A stretch of 64,000 nucleotides of DNA from Solirubrum puertoriconensis (GCF_001483135.1 NZ_LNAL01000008.1:496001-560000), one strand, 5' to 3'. Positions 51,301 through 60,701 are shown, numbered from the stretch's first letter. The notes: generated from the sequence alone by a model not told the origin. Numbers and translations: made by a program.

Positions 51301-51471
51301 CTAAGCAGCGGCTACTTTTTTGCGTTTTTTCCTCTTGCTAGCGAGTTCCGTAAACAGGTTCGAGAGCACGCCGGTAACAACACCAACAATCACCTCGGGG
51401 CCTTCTTTACGGAGCAGGCGACGCACTTCTTTGCGCAGCACTTTCAGCGCTTTCTTGCGGAGCTTAGCCAT
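51301..51471 (-). CDS. Small basic protein with one hydrophobic segment
   Basis: This 56-residue protein (from the ATG at 51471) has a very basic N-terminus (MAKLRKKALKVLRKEVRRLL), a central hydrophobic stretch (EVIVGVVTGVLSNLFTEL) and a basic end (KRKKRKKVAAA). It is too small for confident family assignment. The composition suggests a membrane- or nucleic-acid-associated protein. It may equally be a spurious ORF, but its separate stem-loop and spacing from recX favour a gene. Confidence 0.5.
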   Translation of the reverse strand: MAKLRKKALKVLRKEVRRLLRKEGPEVIVGVVTGVLSNLFTELASKRKKRKKVAAA

Positions 51472-51592
51472 AGGAGCAGTAGTGTAGAGGTACAGCAAAC
51501 CGCTGCCGTAACCTAGAAAAGCTGGTTAGCAGCGGCTTTACTGAAGTATACGGCCGGGCTGGCCCTTTGGCTAATGCGCCGCACTGATGCCG

Positions 51593-52084
51593 CTAGTCCT
51601 CGGCTAGCACTTCACCTAGGGCGTCCTGAATGAGGTCGGCCTCGTAGCCTTTTTGCGTGGCGTAGGCGCTTAGCTTCTGCCGCCGCTTTAGCGGGTTGCT
51701 TTCTTTCTCGAGGGCGTTCTTCTTCTCGAGCAACTCGCGCAGGTTTTGGTAGTACTCGTCGCCGTCGATTTCGCTCATGCCGGCTTTGATGCAGAACTCC
51801 GAAATATGACGCTGCTTCAGCTCCATTCGGATGCGGCGGCGGCCCCATTTCTTGAGCCGGTACTTGCCGCGAACAAACGAGCGGGCAAAGCGCTCCTCAT
51901 CGAGCAGCTTTTCGCGTACCAACCGAATAATGATTTCGCCGGCTTCGTCTTCGTCGAGGCCGTAGCTGCGCAGCTTGTCTTCTACCTCGCGGTGGCTGCG
52001 TTCCTGGTAGGCGCAGTAAGCGGCTATTTTCTGTAGGGCCTCGCCGGGCGTATAAGTTTTGCGTTTGCGCGAAGCGTCTTCCAT
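51593..52084 (-). CDS. recX: RecX-family regulatory protein
   Basis: This 163-residue helical protein resembles RecX, which limits RecA filament growth. It opens with the usual tandem-helix pattern ALQKIAAYCAYQERSHREVE followed by DKLRSYGLDEDEAGEII. A second repeat has LLDEERFARSFVRGKYRLKKWG and RRIRMELKQRHIS. Length is typical. RecA is not in the window. The start at 52084 is the only ATG before the pattern. A strong terminator lies about 110 bp upstream on the same strand and separates recX from the candidate small RNA there. Confidence 0.9.
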   Translation of the reverse strand: MEDASRKRKTYTPGEALQKIAAYCAYQERSHREVEDKLRSYGLDEDEAGEIIIRLVREKLLDEERFARSFVRGKYRLKKWGRRRIRMELKQRHISEFCIKAGMSEIDGDEYYQNLRELLEKKNALEKESNPLKRRQKLSAYATQKGYEADLIQDALGEVLAED

Positions 52085-52189
52085 TACTCAAGCAAAATAA
52101 GCAGGCCGGTGCAGCCCCTAGGTACGCTTACGTACAATGCCCGGCCCGGGCTGCAGCCCTAGGTGCGGAGTCGCCTTTCGGCCTAACTG

Positions 52190-52228
52190 GGTAAAAAAAC
52201 AGCCGCCGCCCAGAAGGCGGCGGCTGTT
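52190..52228 (-). terminator. Orphan strong terminator on the minus strand upstream of recX
   Basis: A perfect 13-bp GC stem (52198-52210 and 52216-52228) has a 5-base loop and is followed on the minus strand by seven Ts. Confidence 0.93.
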
Positions 52229-52296
52229 CGCTCACATAAACAAGTTGAATCCAAAAACGGTAACCAATACTTACGGCAAAGGTTCTTCGATTCAGC
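52191..52296 (-). ncRNA. Candidate small RNA upstream of recX
   Basis: On the minus strand a TATCTTGC element (52308-52301) with a TTG 23 bp upstream (52334-52332) could start a transcript near 52296. The RNA would end about 105 bases later at a strong terminator. No ORF explains it. TGAATC (52294-52289 on the minus strand) can pair with GATTCA (52251-52246), and AACC (52284-52281) with GGTT (52265-52262), giving a two-part stem before the terminator. There is no minus-strand gene upstream for the terminator to serve. An attenuator in a recX leader is the alternative. Confidence 0.45.
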
Positions 52297-52425
52297 TGGG
52301 GCAAGATAGCACGTTTTGCCCACATTTCGCACAATATTAAGCAATTAAAATACCCGCATAGTGCTGATTTCCGACTTCGCCGATTTGCACAGACCTTTGC
52401 GCCCTTGCTCTTTTTTCTTGGCGCT

Positions 52426-53328
52426 ATGCTATTAAGTCGCGGAGCCCGCTACATGCTTATTTCCACGTTCTGCTTCGCGCTGATGAACGTGTGCGTGAAG
52501 CTGCTCAAGCACCTGCCGGCTATGGAAATTATCCTGTTCCGGTCGGCTATGTCGGTGTTGCTGAGCTACCTAACGCTGCGGGCCATGCGCATCCGGCCGT
52601 GGGGCTCCAACCACTTTTTCCTGATAGCCCGCGGCACCACCGGCGCCATGGCCCTAATGCTGTACTTTTTTACGTTGCAGCGCATGCCTTTGGCCACCGC
52701 CGTAACGGTGCAATACCTCGCGCCAATCTTTACGGCCATCATCGGAGTCTTTGTCGTGAAGGAGCGGGTGCTGCCTTGGCAGTGGGCGTTTTTCTTGCTG
52801 TCGTTTGCGGGCGTTATCTGTGCCGAAGGCGTGGATACCCGCGTGGAGCCCATGTGGTTGGGGCTGGGCGTGCTGTCGGCGGTGTTCTCGGGGTTCAGCT
52901 ACAACTCCATCCGTAGGCTCAAGGGCAAAGAGCACCCGCTGGTGGTGGTGTTTTACTTCCCGATGGTGGCCCTGCCCATCTCGGCCGCGTACTGCCTGTT
53001 CAACTGGCAAACCCCGCAAGGGCTCGATTGGCTGTGGCTGATCCTGACCGGCGTGCTTACTCAGGGCGCGCAGGTGTACATGACGAAAGCTTACCAGGCC
53101 GAGCGCCTTTCGAGCGTGGCCAACCTCAACTACATCGGCATTCTGTACGCCCTAGGTCTGGGCTACGTGTTCTTCGGCGAGGCCTTTCCGCCGGGGGCCT
53201 ACGTGGGCATGGCGTTGGTGCTGGCCGGTGTGCTGCTGAACTCGTGGTATTTGGCCCGTCATGCACGCCGCACGCAGGCCCCCACCCCCGAGCCCGATGC
53301 GGTAGAAGGCGAGGCCGTACGCAGTTAA
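52426..53328 (+). CDS. DMT-superfamily (EamA) transporter
   Basis: This 300-residue inner-membrane protein has ten helices in two EamA repeats of five. The ATG at 52426 is chosen over a TTG at 52405. The first repeat has FALMNVCVKLLKHLPAMEII and FRSAMSVLLSYL; the second ends FFGEAFPPGAYVGMALVLAG, a conserved EamA C-terminal pattern. EamA proteins export amino acids, metabolites or drugs, and the substrate here is unknown. The C-terminal tail is polar. It is divergent from the recX region. Confidence 0.9.
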   Translation: MLLSRGARYMLISTFCFALMNVCVKLLKHLPAMEIILFRSAMSVLLSYLTLRAMRIRPWGSNHFFLIARGTTGAMALMLYFFTLQRMPLATAVTVQYLAPIFTAIIGVFVVKERVLPWQWAFFLLSFAGVICAEGVDTRVEPMWLGLGVLSAVFSGFSYNSIRRLKGKEHPLVVVFYFPMVALPISAAYCLFNWQTPQGLDWLWLILTGVLTQGAQVYMTKAYQAERLSSVANLNYIGILYALGLGYVFFGEAFPPGAYVGMALVLAGVLLNSWYLARHARRTQAPTPEPDAVEGEAVRS

Positions 53329-53404
53329 CGTAAAAACTTACCGGCTAAGGCAACGCTGCTGCAATGGCCGCACTCTTAGCAGTATCTTCCCCGCCGAGTG
53401 CGTT

Positions 53405-56068
53405 ATGTTGCCTGCTATGCGTTGTCAGTACCTGGTTTCTTGCTTTTGCTTGTGGTGTGTGCTGCTTGCTCCGTTGGGGCTTCGGGCCGGAGTCATCCGC
53501 GGGCGCATCACCGATCCCAAAGGTGAGGCGCTGGCCTTTGCCAACGTGGCCGTAAAAGGCACCAGCACCAGCACCGCTTCCAACGAACAAGGCAACTACC
53601 AGCTGCCGTTGGCCGCCGGGCGCTACGAGTTGGTGTTTCAGTACGTGGGCTTCAAACCCCACACCGAGACGGTACGCGTAGCGGGCGGCGACACCGCAAC
53701 CACGCTGAACGTTACCCTCACCCCCGAAAACTACCAGCTGCGCGAAGTGGTGGTGCGGGCCAAAGACAAAGACCCCGCCTACGCCATTGTGCAGCACGCC
53801 ATCGACTGGCGCAGTTACCACCGGCGCGAGGTGGCCGCTTTTACGGCGCGCACCTACATCAAAGCCCTGGCCCGCCTCAACGAAGCGCCCAGCCGCATCC
53901 TAGGTCTGTTCAAAACCGGGCCCGACTTGAAGCCGGGTACTATCTACCTGTCGGAGTCGGTTTCGGAGGTAGCCTTTCAGCAGCCCAACGTGGTGCGCGA
54001 GCGAATGATATCATCCAAGGTGAGCGGCGACGCCAAAGCCTTCAGCCTGAACCGCGCTGGCGCGGGCCGCGGCCTAAGCTTTTACAACCCCGTGCTGAAG
54101 CTGTTTTCGGAGCGCGGGTTTGTGTCGCCTATCGCGCCCAACGCGTTTTTATTCTACCAATACACCCTCGAGGGCACCACGCAGCAAAACGGCCAAATGG
54201 TGCACAAAATTAGGGTAACGCCGCGCCGCCGCACCGATCCGGTGTTTGCCGGCCACATCTACGTTATCGAGGGCACGTGGCGCCTGCACTCCGTGTCGCT
54301 TACGCTGAACAAGGATGCGCAACTGGATTACGTCGACGACGTGCGCATCGACCAGATTTTTGCGCCCGCGCCCAACGCGCCCCACGTGTGGCTACTTCAA
54401 ACCCAAAAGCTCACGGCCAACTACTCGGCGTTCGGGTTCAAAGGCAATGCCTACCTCACGGCGGTGTTCTCGAACTATCGCGTAACGCCCACCTACGCCA
54501 GCCGCCCCGTGCCCACCCAGGCGCTGGCACCCGCTACCAACGAGCCCGCCCACGCCGAAACCGTGGCCGAGGCCAAGCAGCAGCGCTCCACGGTGCGGGC
54601 GCTTACGCGGCAGGTAAAGCGCCAGAGCAAGCGCACCGGAGCAGCCGCCGTCGATTCGCTGGCGCGGCAAGTGGGCGCGCTTGAAGTGGAGAAGATGGGC
54701 AAGCACGAAGTGCTGCGGGTAGAAAAGGGCGTGAACGAACGCGACAGCGCCTACTGGTCCCAAATCCGGCCCGTGCCGCTTACCGACGAGGAGAAGCGCG
54801 ACTACCGCGTGAAGGACAGCACCGAAGTGGTGCGCAACTCCAAGCCCTACCAGGATTCGCTCGACCGCATCCGCAACAAGTTCGATGCGAAAAGCTTTAT
54901 GCTGACGGGCTACACTTATAACCAGACGCACCGCAAGGAGCAGTTCTACGTAGCGCCGCTGTTCAATATTCTGCAGTACAGCACCGTAGAGGGCACCATC
55001 GTGAACCCGCAGTTCACCTACACCCGCTACACCGACGACCGCCGCCGTTTTTGGCTGACGCCCTCGCTGCGCTACGGCACCGAGGCACGGCTCTTCAGCC
55101 CCTCGATGGAGCTGAACTGGCAGCACAACCCCGAGCGCGTCGCCCGCCTGCAGGTAGTAGCGGGCCGCACGGTGGAGAACTTCGACCCGAACTCGCAGCT
55201 TACGCCGGCCATCAACACCTCGTACACGTTGTTGCGCAACCGCAACTTTGCCAAGTACTACCAGCGCCGTGGCGCCGAGGTGGGCTACCTGCGCGAGGTG
55301 CTAAATGGCCTTACCGTGCGCGGCGCCATTAGCTACTTCGACCGCCGCGAGTTGCAAAACGCCACCATCGATTTGCTCAACGACATTCCGGGGCGGGCTT
55401 TCACGCCCAATCAACCCGTCGCGGCCGAGCTGCCCCAAGGCACCGGCTTTGGTCGGAGCCGCGCCCTAGGTTCGGAGCTGTGGCTGAGCTACCGGCCGGG
55501 GCAGCGCTACATCAGCCGCCCCGATGGCCGCGTAAACCTCGGTTCTAGGTACCCAACTTTCCGCTTTACCTGGCGGCAGGGGTGGGGCATCGATGACTTC
55601 AGCGACGTGCGCTACACCATGCTGGAAGCGGGCGTGCGGCAAAGCCTGAACCTAGGCCTGCTGGGTACCAGCACCTACTACGCCAACGTGGGTGGCTTTT
55701 TAGGCGCACCCAAGCTGGCCTTTATGGATTACCGCCATTTCTCGGGCAACCTTACCCGCTTTGCCGCCGATTTCTCGCGCTTTCAGCTTCTCGACTATTA
55801 CCGTTACAGCACGCGCCGCACGTTTGTAGAGGCCCACTATGACCATCACTTCAACGGCTTCTTCCTCAACAAGGTACCCGTGCTCAAGCGCCTGAAGTGG
55901 CAGGAGGTTGGCACGGTGAATTACCTGCACACCGCTGCTGCCGGCCACTACGTGGAGCTAGGCGTGGGCATCGAGCACATCTTTAAGTTTCTGCGCGTCG
56001 ATTATTTCACGGCGCTGCAATCGGGGCGCAAGCTCGAGCAGAGTGTGCGCATTGGGGTTGGCTTCTAA
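53405..56068 (+). CDS. DUF5686 / CarboxypepD_reg-like outer-membrane protein
   Basis: This is an 887-residue exported protein (or 883 if the ATG at 53417 is used). A signal peptide precedes VIRGRITDPKGEALAFANVA, the start of a carboxypeptidase-regulatory-like beta domain (about residues 30-110). The DUF5686 region follows, with RSYHRREVAAFTARTYIKAL-like and VYIEGTWRLHSVSLTLNKD-like segments. The C-terminal half is rich in aromatic, alternating residues (FRFTWRQGWGIDDFSDVRY), as in an outer-membrane beta-barrel. Its function is unknown. Such proteins are common in Bacteroidota and may be surface receptors or enzymes. Confidence 0.85.
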   Translation: MLPAMRCQYLVSCFCLWCVLLAPLGLRAGVIRGRITDPKGEALAFANVAVKGTSTSTASNEQGNYQLPLAAGRYELVFQYVGFKPHTETVRVAGGDTATTLNVTLTPENYQLREVVVRAKDKDPAYAIVQHAIDWRSYHRREVAAFTARTYIKALARLNEAPSRILGLFKTGPDLKPGTIYLSESVSEVAFQQPNVVRERMISSKVSGDAKAFSLNRAGAGRGLSFYNPVLKLFSERGFVSPIAPNAFLFYQYTLEGTTQQNGQMVHKIRVTPRRRTDPVFAGHIYVIEGTWRLHSVSLTLNKDAQLDYVDDVRIDQIFAPAPNAPHVWLLQTQKLTANYSAFGFKGNAYLTAVFSNYRVTPTYASRPVPTQALAPATNEPAHAETVAEAKQQRSTVRALTRQVKRQSKRTGAAAVDSLARQVGALEVEKMGKHEVLRVEKGVNERDSAYWSQIRPVPLTDEEKRDYRVKDSTEVVRNSKPYQDSLDRIRNKFDAKSFMLTGYTYNQTHRKEQFYVAPLFNILQYSTVEGTIVNPQFTYTRYTDDRRRFWLTPSLRYGTEARLFSPSMELNWQHNPERVARLQVVAGRTVENFDPNSQLTPAINTSYTLLRNRNFAKYYQRRGAEVGYLREVLNGLTVRGAISYFDRRELQNATIDLLNDIPGRAFTPNQPVAAELPQGTGFGRSRALGSELWLSYRPGQRYISRPDGRVNLGSRYPTFRFTWRQGWGIDDFSDVRYTMLEAGVRQSLNLGLLGTSTYYANVGGFLGAPKLAFMDYRHFSGNLTRFAADFSRFQLLDYYRYSTRRTFVEAHYDHHFNGFFLNKVPVLKRLKWQEVGTVNYLHTAAAGHYVELGVGIEHIFKFLRVDYFTALQSGRKLEQSVRIGVGF

Positions 56069-56082
56069 TGCCCCAGCATCGC

Positions 56083-57021
56083 CTAGGCAACTCGTGTAGC
56101 CTGCTCGGCCTCAGTTAGTGCCTCAGTAGTTACCAGTTGGCGCTTGGCGGGCCAGTTGTACAGCAACACCGAAATCACAATCAGCCCATAGGCAATTACC
56201 TGGTTAGCCGCCGCCGACTCGCCGAAGTACAGGAACGCCAGCAGAAAGCTTACCAGCGGGTTGAGGTACATCAGGATGCCCACCGTACCCGACGACAAAC
56301 CACCTAGGGCAAACAAGTTGAGGAACAGCGGCAGCACCGTGAAGCCAGCGCTTAGCAGGCCCACAATCAGCAGCAGGCGCGTATCAGCGAAGCCCGCAAC
56401 GGGGTCGGCACCCAGGGGGCCGGCCAGCGGCACGAGTACTGCCGTAGCCAGCAGCAGTTGCAGGCCCAGCAGCACCAGCTTATCGTAGTGGCGGAGTACG
56501 CGTTGGGTAATCAGGTAACTGGCATAGCTGAGGGCCACGAGCAAGCTCATGCCTACGGTTTGCAGGTTGCCCGTAGCCAGCAGGCCGCAGCTTACCAGGC
56601 TAATGGCAATGGCCGCACCCTGCACCGGCCTCAGCCGCTCGCCCAGCAAGGCCCAGCCCAGCACTGCCGTAAGAATGGGGCAAAGCAAGTAGGCAAACGA
56701 ACCCGCCTGCACGCTCACGTGATTGACCACGTAAATGAATAGCAGCCAGTTGATGGTGAGCAGCATGCCACCTAGGGCCGTGAGGCCCAGCATGCGCCGC
56801 CGCTCGGTCGGCACCGCCGTGCGGTACTGCTGCCAGGTTTGTTGCAAGGCGCCGCGCCGACCTAGGAGCAGAATGGCAGCCAGCAAGAGCAAGGCCAGTA
56901 CCACCCGGAAGTACAAAATCTGACCGCTGGCGTAGCCCGTGAGCAGGCGCAACGGAATAGGGAAGAAGCCCCAGATTAAGTAAGCGGCTAGCGCAGCGGT
57001 ATGGAAGCGAGAAGGTTTCAC
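56083..57021 (-). CDS. RarD-like EamA-family transporter
   Basis: This 312-residue membrane protein has ten helices. The GTG at 57021 (MKPSRFHTAALAAYLIWGFF) is the first start that gives the family N-terminus, since the longer frame upstream has no recognisable content. The opening LIWGFFPIPLRLLTGYAS and WLLFIYVVNHVSVQAGSFAY are typical of RarD, a subgroup of the DMT superfamily. It ends with FLLAFLYFGESAAANQVIAY. The substrate is unknown. It is divergent from murF-alr across 162 bp. Confidence 0.9.
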   Translation of the reverse strand: MKPSRFHTAALAAYLIWGFFPIPLRLLTGYASGQILYFRVVLALLLLAAILLLGRRGALQQTWQQYRTAVPTERRRMLGLTALGGMLLTINWLLFIYVVNHVSVQAGSFAYLLCPILTAVLGWALLGERLRPVQGAAIAISLVSCGLLATGNLQTVGMSLLVALSYASYLITQRVLRHYDKLVLLGLQLLLATAVLVPLAGPLGADPVAGFADTRLLLIVGLLSAGFTVLPLFLNLFALGGLSSGTVGILMYLNPLVSFLLAFLYFGESAAANQVIAYGLIVISVLLYNWPAKRQLVTTEALTEAEQATRVA

Positions 57022-57168
57022 TGGGTAAGCATATGCGCCCAGGAGCAGGCGCGCCGAAAAAGACCGCAAAGATAACCGGTTGCGGAGGCAATATTCTGAA
57101 TGCGTATAAACTAAACCAGGCAACGCGCCCGTACGCTGGCTTAGGTGCAATCGGCACGCGTGGGGCTC

Positions 57169-57176
57169 TACCTTTG
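57169..57176 (+). promoter_or_regulatory. -7 promoter element 7 bp before murF-alr
   Basis: TACCTTTG matches the consensus exactly and ends 7 bp before the ATG at 57184, so the message is probably leaderless or nearly so. Confidence 0.55.
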
Positions 57177-57183
57177 CGCTGCT

Positions 57184-59682
57184 ATGCTCACCTTCTCTCA
57201 TTTGCCGGCTCTCACGGGTGGTACGCTGCTGCAGGCTCCGGCCGATGCGGCCGCCTCGGTGCTTCACTTGCTGCTCGATAGCCGCCGCATGGCCCAGGCT
57301 GCCGGTACCTTGTTTGTGGCCCTGCGCGGCCCCCACCACGATGGGCACCAATACCTGCCCGAGCTGTACCAACGCGGGGTGCGCCTATTCCTGGTCGACA
57401 AAGCAGAGTTGGTGCCCGGAGCGCTGGCCGACTACCCCGAAGCAGGCTTTGTGCTGGTGCCCGACAGCCTGGCCGCCTTGCAGCGTATTGCTGCGGAGCA
57501 CCGCGCACAGTTCGGCATTCCCGTAGTGGGCATCACGGGCTCGAACGGCAAAACCATAGTAAAGGAGTGGCTGGCGCAATTGCTCAGCCCCGACGAGCTT
57601 ATTTGCCGCTCGCCGCGCAGCTACAACTCCCAAGTGGGCGTGCCGGTAAGCGTGTGGGAGCTGCGGCCAGCGCACACCCTGGGCATTTTTGAAGCGGGCA
57701 TTTCGGAACGCGGCGAAATGGCGCGCCTGGCGCAGGTTATTCAACCGACCCTAGGTGTGTTCACCAACCTAGGCTCAGCGCACGATGCTGGATTTAGCTC
57801 GCACGCCGAAAAAGCGGTCGAAAAAATGCAGCTCTTTGCGGGCGTCGATACCCTGTTTTACTGCCGCGACCACGCCGAGGTGCACACCGCGGCGGTTCAG
57901 CTGCCGGCACGCGTGCAACGCTTTAGCTGGTCGCGCTGCGGAGTCGCCGATGCCCAGGTTCAAGTGAAACTCGAGCCCGGTGCCGACCCCCAGCAGCCGT
58001 TGGCGCAGGTAGATTACCTAGGGCAAACGCACACGTTCTCGCTGCCCTTCGCCGACGAGCCTTCGGTAGAAAACGCCCTGCATTGTGTGGCCTTGCTGCT
58101 GTGGCGCGGCTTGCCAGCCGCCGAGCTGCAGCGCCGCCTGCTGCGCCTGCAGCCCGTAGCCATGCGCCTCGAAATGAAGCAGGCCATCCACGACTGCTAC
58201 GTTCTCGACGATACCTATAACAACGACCTAGCCGGCCTCGACCTAGCCTTGGATGCGCTGCGCCGGCAACCGCGCCGCGGGCGCCGCACACTTATTCTGT
58301 CCGATCTGCTCGAATCGGGCTTGCCCGCCGCGGAGCTCTACCAGCAGGTAGCGCAGCTTGCCAGCCAGCACAATGTGCAGCGGCTGTTGGCTGTAGGCCC
58401 CGAAATCGGCCAGCACCAAGCCTTGTTGCAAGCAGCAGTGCCCGACGCGCAGTTCTTCCCCGACACCAACGCGCTGCTCGGCTGGTTTCACCCCGACCAC
58501 TTCCGCCACGAAACCATTTTGGTGAAGGGTGCCCGCCGTTTCGGTTTCGAGCGGGTGGTGGCAGCTTTTCAGCGTAAGATTCACGGCACCGTGCTCGAGG
58601 TAAATCTCGATGCACTGGTGCACAACCTCAACTACTACCGCGCCCGGCTGCAGCCCAGTACCCGCCTGATGGTGATGGTAAAAGCTTTTGCCTACGGTAG
58701 CGGCTCGTACGAAGTAGCCAACCTGCTGGAGTTTCACCGCGTCGATTACCTGGCCGTGGCGTATACCGACGAGGGCGTGCAGTTGCGCGAGCACGGCATA
58801 TCGTTGCCGGTTATGGTGATGAATCCTTCGCCGGACTCGTTCGCCCTGCTGCGGCAGTACCATCTCGAGCCCGAAATCTACTCGTTTGCCCGCCTGCGCG
58901 AATACTTGCTGGCCGCGCAAGATGGCCCGTTGCCGCCGGTGCACCTTAAGCTCGATACCGGCATGCGGCGCCTAGGCTTCGATGAAACCGACCTCGATGA
59001 ACTGCTGCCTTTGCTGCAGCAGCACGCCGGCACCCTGCGCGTGGCCAGCGCCCTTACCCACCTAGCCGGCGCCGACGAAGAGCAGCACAATAGTTTCTCG
59101 CACCGGCAGCTGGCAGCCTTTCAGCGCATGGCAGCGCGCCTCGAGGGCAACCTAGGGTACGCCGTAATCAAACATGCCCTTAACTCGCCGGGCATCATAC
59201 GCTTCCCAGAGGCGCAACTCGATATGGTGCGCTTAGGCATTGGTTTGTACGGTGTAGAGGCTGCTGGCCTCAACCCAACGGCGCTCCGCCCGGTAAGCAC
59301 CCTCCGCACTACGGTTTCGCAGCTAAAAACCTTGCGCGCAGGCGAAACCGTAGGCTACGGGCGCCGCGGCGAAGCTGCCAACCACGACCGCCGCATCGCC
59401 ACCTTAGCTATTGGCTACGCCGATGGGTACGACCGCCGCTTCTCGCGCGCAACCGGGGCAGTGGTTATCCGCGGGCAACGCGCCCCAATCATCGGCAACG
59501 TGTGCATGGATATGTGCATGGCCGATGTAACTGCTATTCCGGATGTGCAGGAGGGCGACACGGCCGTTGTGTTTGGCGAGGAGTTGCCGTTAACCGAACT
59601 AGCCGCCCGCATTGGCACCATTCCGTACGAGCTACTCACTAACGTGAGCGAGCGAGTGAAACGGGTATTTGTTTCGGAGTAA
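57184..59682 (+). CDS. Bifunctional MurF ligase / alanine racemase
   Basis: This 832-residue fusion makes D-alanine and joins D-Ala-D-Ala to the UDP-MurNAc-tripeptide in the cytoplasm. The N-terminal MurF domain (about 1-455) has the ATP loop GITGSNGKTIVKEWL and the mur-ligase segments SPRSYNSQVGVPVSVWEL and LDDTYNNDLAGLDLAL. The C-terminal alanine racemase (about 470-832) has the PLP lysine in MVMVKAFAYGSGSYEV and the second catalytic tyrosine in GETVGYGRRGEA. The start at 57184 is just after a -7 element. This fusion is usual in Bacteroidota. Confidence 0.96.
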   Translation: MLTFSHLPALTGGTLLQAPADAAASVLHLLLDSRRMAQAAGTLFVALRGPHHDGHQYLPELYQRGVRLFLVDKAELVPGALADYPEAGFVLVPDSLAALQRIAAEHRAQFGIPVVGITGSNGKTIVKEWLAQLLSPDELICRSPRSYNSQVGVPVSVWELRPAHTLGIFEAGISERGEMARLAQVIQPTLGVFTNLGSAHDAGFSSHAEKAVEKMQLFAGVDTLFYCRDHAEVHTAAVQLPARVQRFSWSRCGVADAQVQVKLEPGADPQQPLAQVDYLGQTHTFSLPFADEPSVENALHCVALLLWRGLPAAELQRRLLRLQPVAMRLEMKQAIHDCYVLDDTYNNDLAGLDLALDALRRQPRRGRRTLILSDLLESGLPAAELYQQVAQLASQHNVQRLLAVGPEIGQHQALLQAAVPDAQFFPDTNALLGWFHPDHFRHETILVKGARRFGFERVVAAFQRKIHGTVLEVNLDALVHNLNYYRARLQPSTRLMVMVKAFAYGSGSYEVANLLEFHRVDYLAVAYTDEGVQLREHGISLPVMVMNPSPDSFALLRQYHLEPEIYSFARLREYLLAAQDGPLPPVHLKLDTGMRRLGFDETDLDELLPLLQQHAGTLRVASALTHLAGADEEQHNSFSHRQLAAFQRMAARLEGNLGYAVIKHALNSPGIIRFPEAQLDMVRLGIGLYGVEAAGLNPTALRPVSTLRTTVSQLKTLRAGETVGYGRRGEAANHDRRIATLAIGYADGYDRRFSRATGAVVIRGQRAPIIGNVCMDMCMADVTAIPDVQEGDTAVVFGEELPLTELAARIGTIPYELLTNVSERVKRVFVSE

Positions 59683-59730
59683 GCCTTGGGTGCCACTAGA
59701 GACTCGCAGACAGTAACCACACCTAGGTAA

Positions 59731-59772
59731 AAAAGCAAACGGCCGCTACCCAAAAGAGCAGCGGCCGTTTGC
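59731..59772 (-). terminator. Intrinsic terminator after the CarboxypepD_reg protein gene
   Basis: GCAAACGGCCGCT (59735-59747) pairs perfectly with AGCGGCCGTTTGC (59760-59772). On the minus strand it is followed by TTTTTT. It lies 30 bp after the minus-strand stop codon and also separates it from murF-alr. Confidence 0.88.
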
Positions 59773-59801
59773 GTGGGGTAGAGTAGCCTACCGAGCAGCT
59801 A

Positions 59802-60701
59802 TTACTTGTAAACGTCTACTTCCGCTTTGATCATGGCGTTGTAGCGCAGACCCGTGCTGTTCGACATAGTAATCAAGCTCCAGCCTTTGCCCATGGAATA
59901 CGTCCAGGTACGGCTTTCCTTGAACTCGAAAGTCGGCTTCATGATCTGGCCGTAAGGCGTGTAGTTATCCATGAAGTTGGTGGTGTAGAACTTGTCGCCC
60001 GACACAATCCACTCCATAGCCACGAAGAATCCTTCGTCCGGCGCCATAATGTTGTAAGGCGTCATGTCGATGGTAAACCACGAACCGCCACCCGGAGCCG
60101 ATACTACTACGTTCTCCGTGAGCAGGTCGGTATTGGGGGCGTTGTAGTCGCCGTCGTTCTTGTAGATCCGCACACGGAAGGGTTCTTTCGGGAAGCCGTG
60201 TTCACCGATGTAGAACGATACCGTGCGGATCATGCCGAGCTTTTTGCCCTTCTCGTTCTTCACGAAGAAGGCATACTGGCTGCCGGGCATACCCTGAATC
60301 ATGCCCTCGCCGGGCGTGTTGTTGCGGGCGCCCATGTCGGCGTTTTTCACCTTGCCGGCTTCCACTTTCACCTCGGCCAGCACAATGTTACGCTTGGTAA
60401 CCTCTACAATGAGGTCTTCAAGCTTGGCACCGCGCTTCACGGCTACGGCCTTGCGGATGTAGCCCAGGGCTTGGATGATTAGAGAGTCTTGAGCGGCTTT
60501 CTCCGGCTGTGCCATCTGAAAGAAACCGTATTCGTTTGTCAACGCACCGGTTTGTTCTTCTTTCAGGCCAATAGAGGCAAAGGGGATGGGCTCTTTGGTT
60601 TTGGCGTCAACCACGCGGCCTGTAATGCGATTATCCTGCGCACTAACCAACTGCGGGAGCAACCAACCTAGCGCAACGAAAAAGAGTAGGCGTTTGAGCA
60701 T
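59802..60701 (-). CDS. Exported CarboxypepD_reg-like (CarbopepD_reg_2) protein
   Basis: This 299-residue exported protein starts at the ATG at 60701 (MLKRLLFFVALGWLLPQLVSA signal peptide). The first 100 residues of the mature form are a carboxypeptidase-regulatory-like beta sandwich (NRITGRVVDAKTKEPIPFAS to SLIIQALGYIRK). A second all-beta domain of about 160 residues follows (GSQYAFFVKNEKGKKLGMIR, WFTIDMTPYNIMAPDEG). Function is unknown. A TATTTTTG promoter-like element (60728-60721) lies 19 bp before the ATG on the minus strand. Confidence 0.8.
   Translation of the reverse strand: MLKRLLFFVALGWLLPQLVSAQDNRITGRVVDAKTKEPIPFASIGLKEEQTGALTNEYGFFQMAQPEKAAQDSLIIQALGYIRKAVAVKRGAKLEDLIVEVTKRNIVLAEVKVEAGKVKNADMGARNNTPGEGMIQGMPGSQYAFFVKNEKGKKLGMIRTVSFYIGEHGFPKEPFRVRIYKNDGDYNAPNTDLLTENVVVSAPGGGSWFTIDMTPYNIMAPDEGFFVAMEWIVSGDKFYTTNFMDNYTPYGQIMKPTFEFKESRTWTYSMGKGWSLITMSNSTGLRYNAMIKAEVDVYK

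Noticed and set aside
52128-52334. 68-codon minus-strand ORF upstream of recX
   Set aside because: It reads through the strong terminator and its codons encode no recognisable protein; a small RNA explains the region better.
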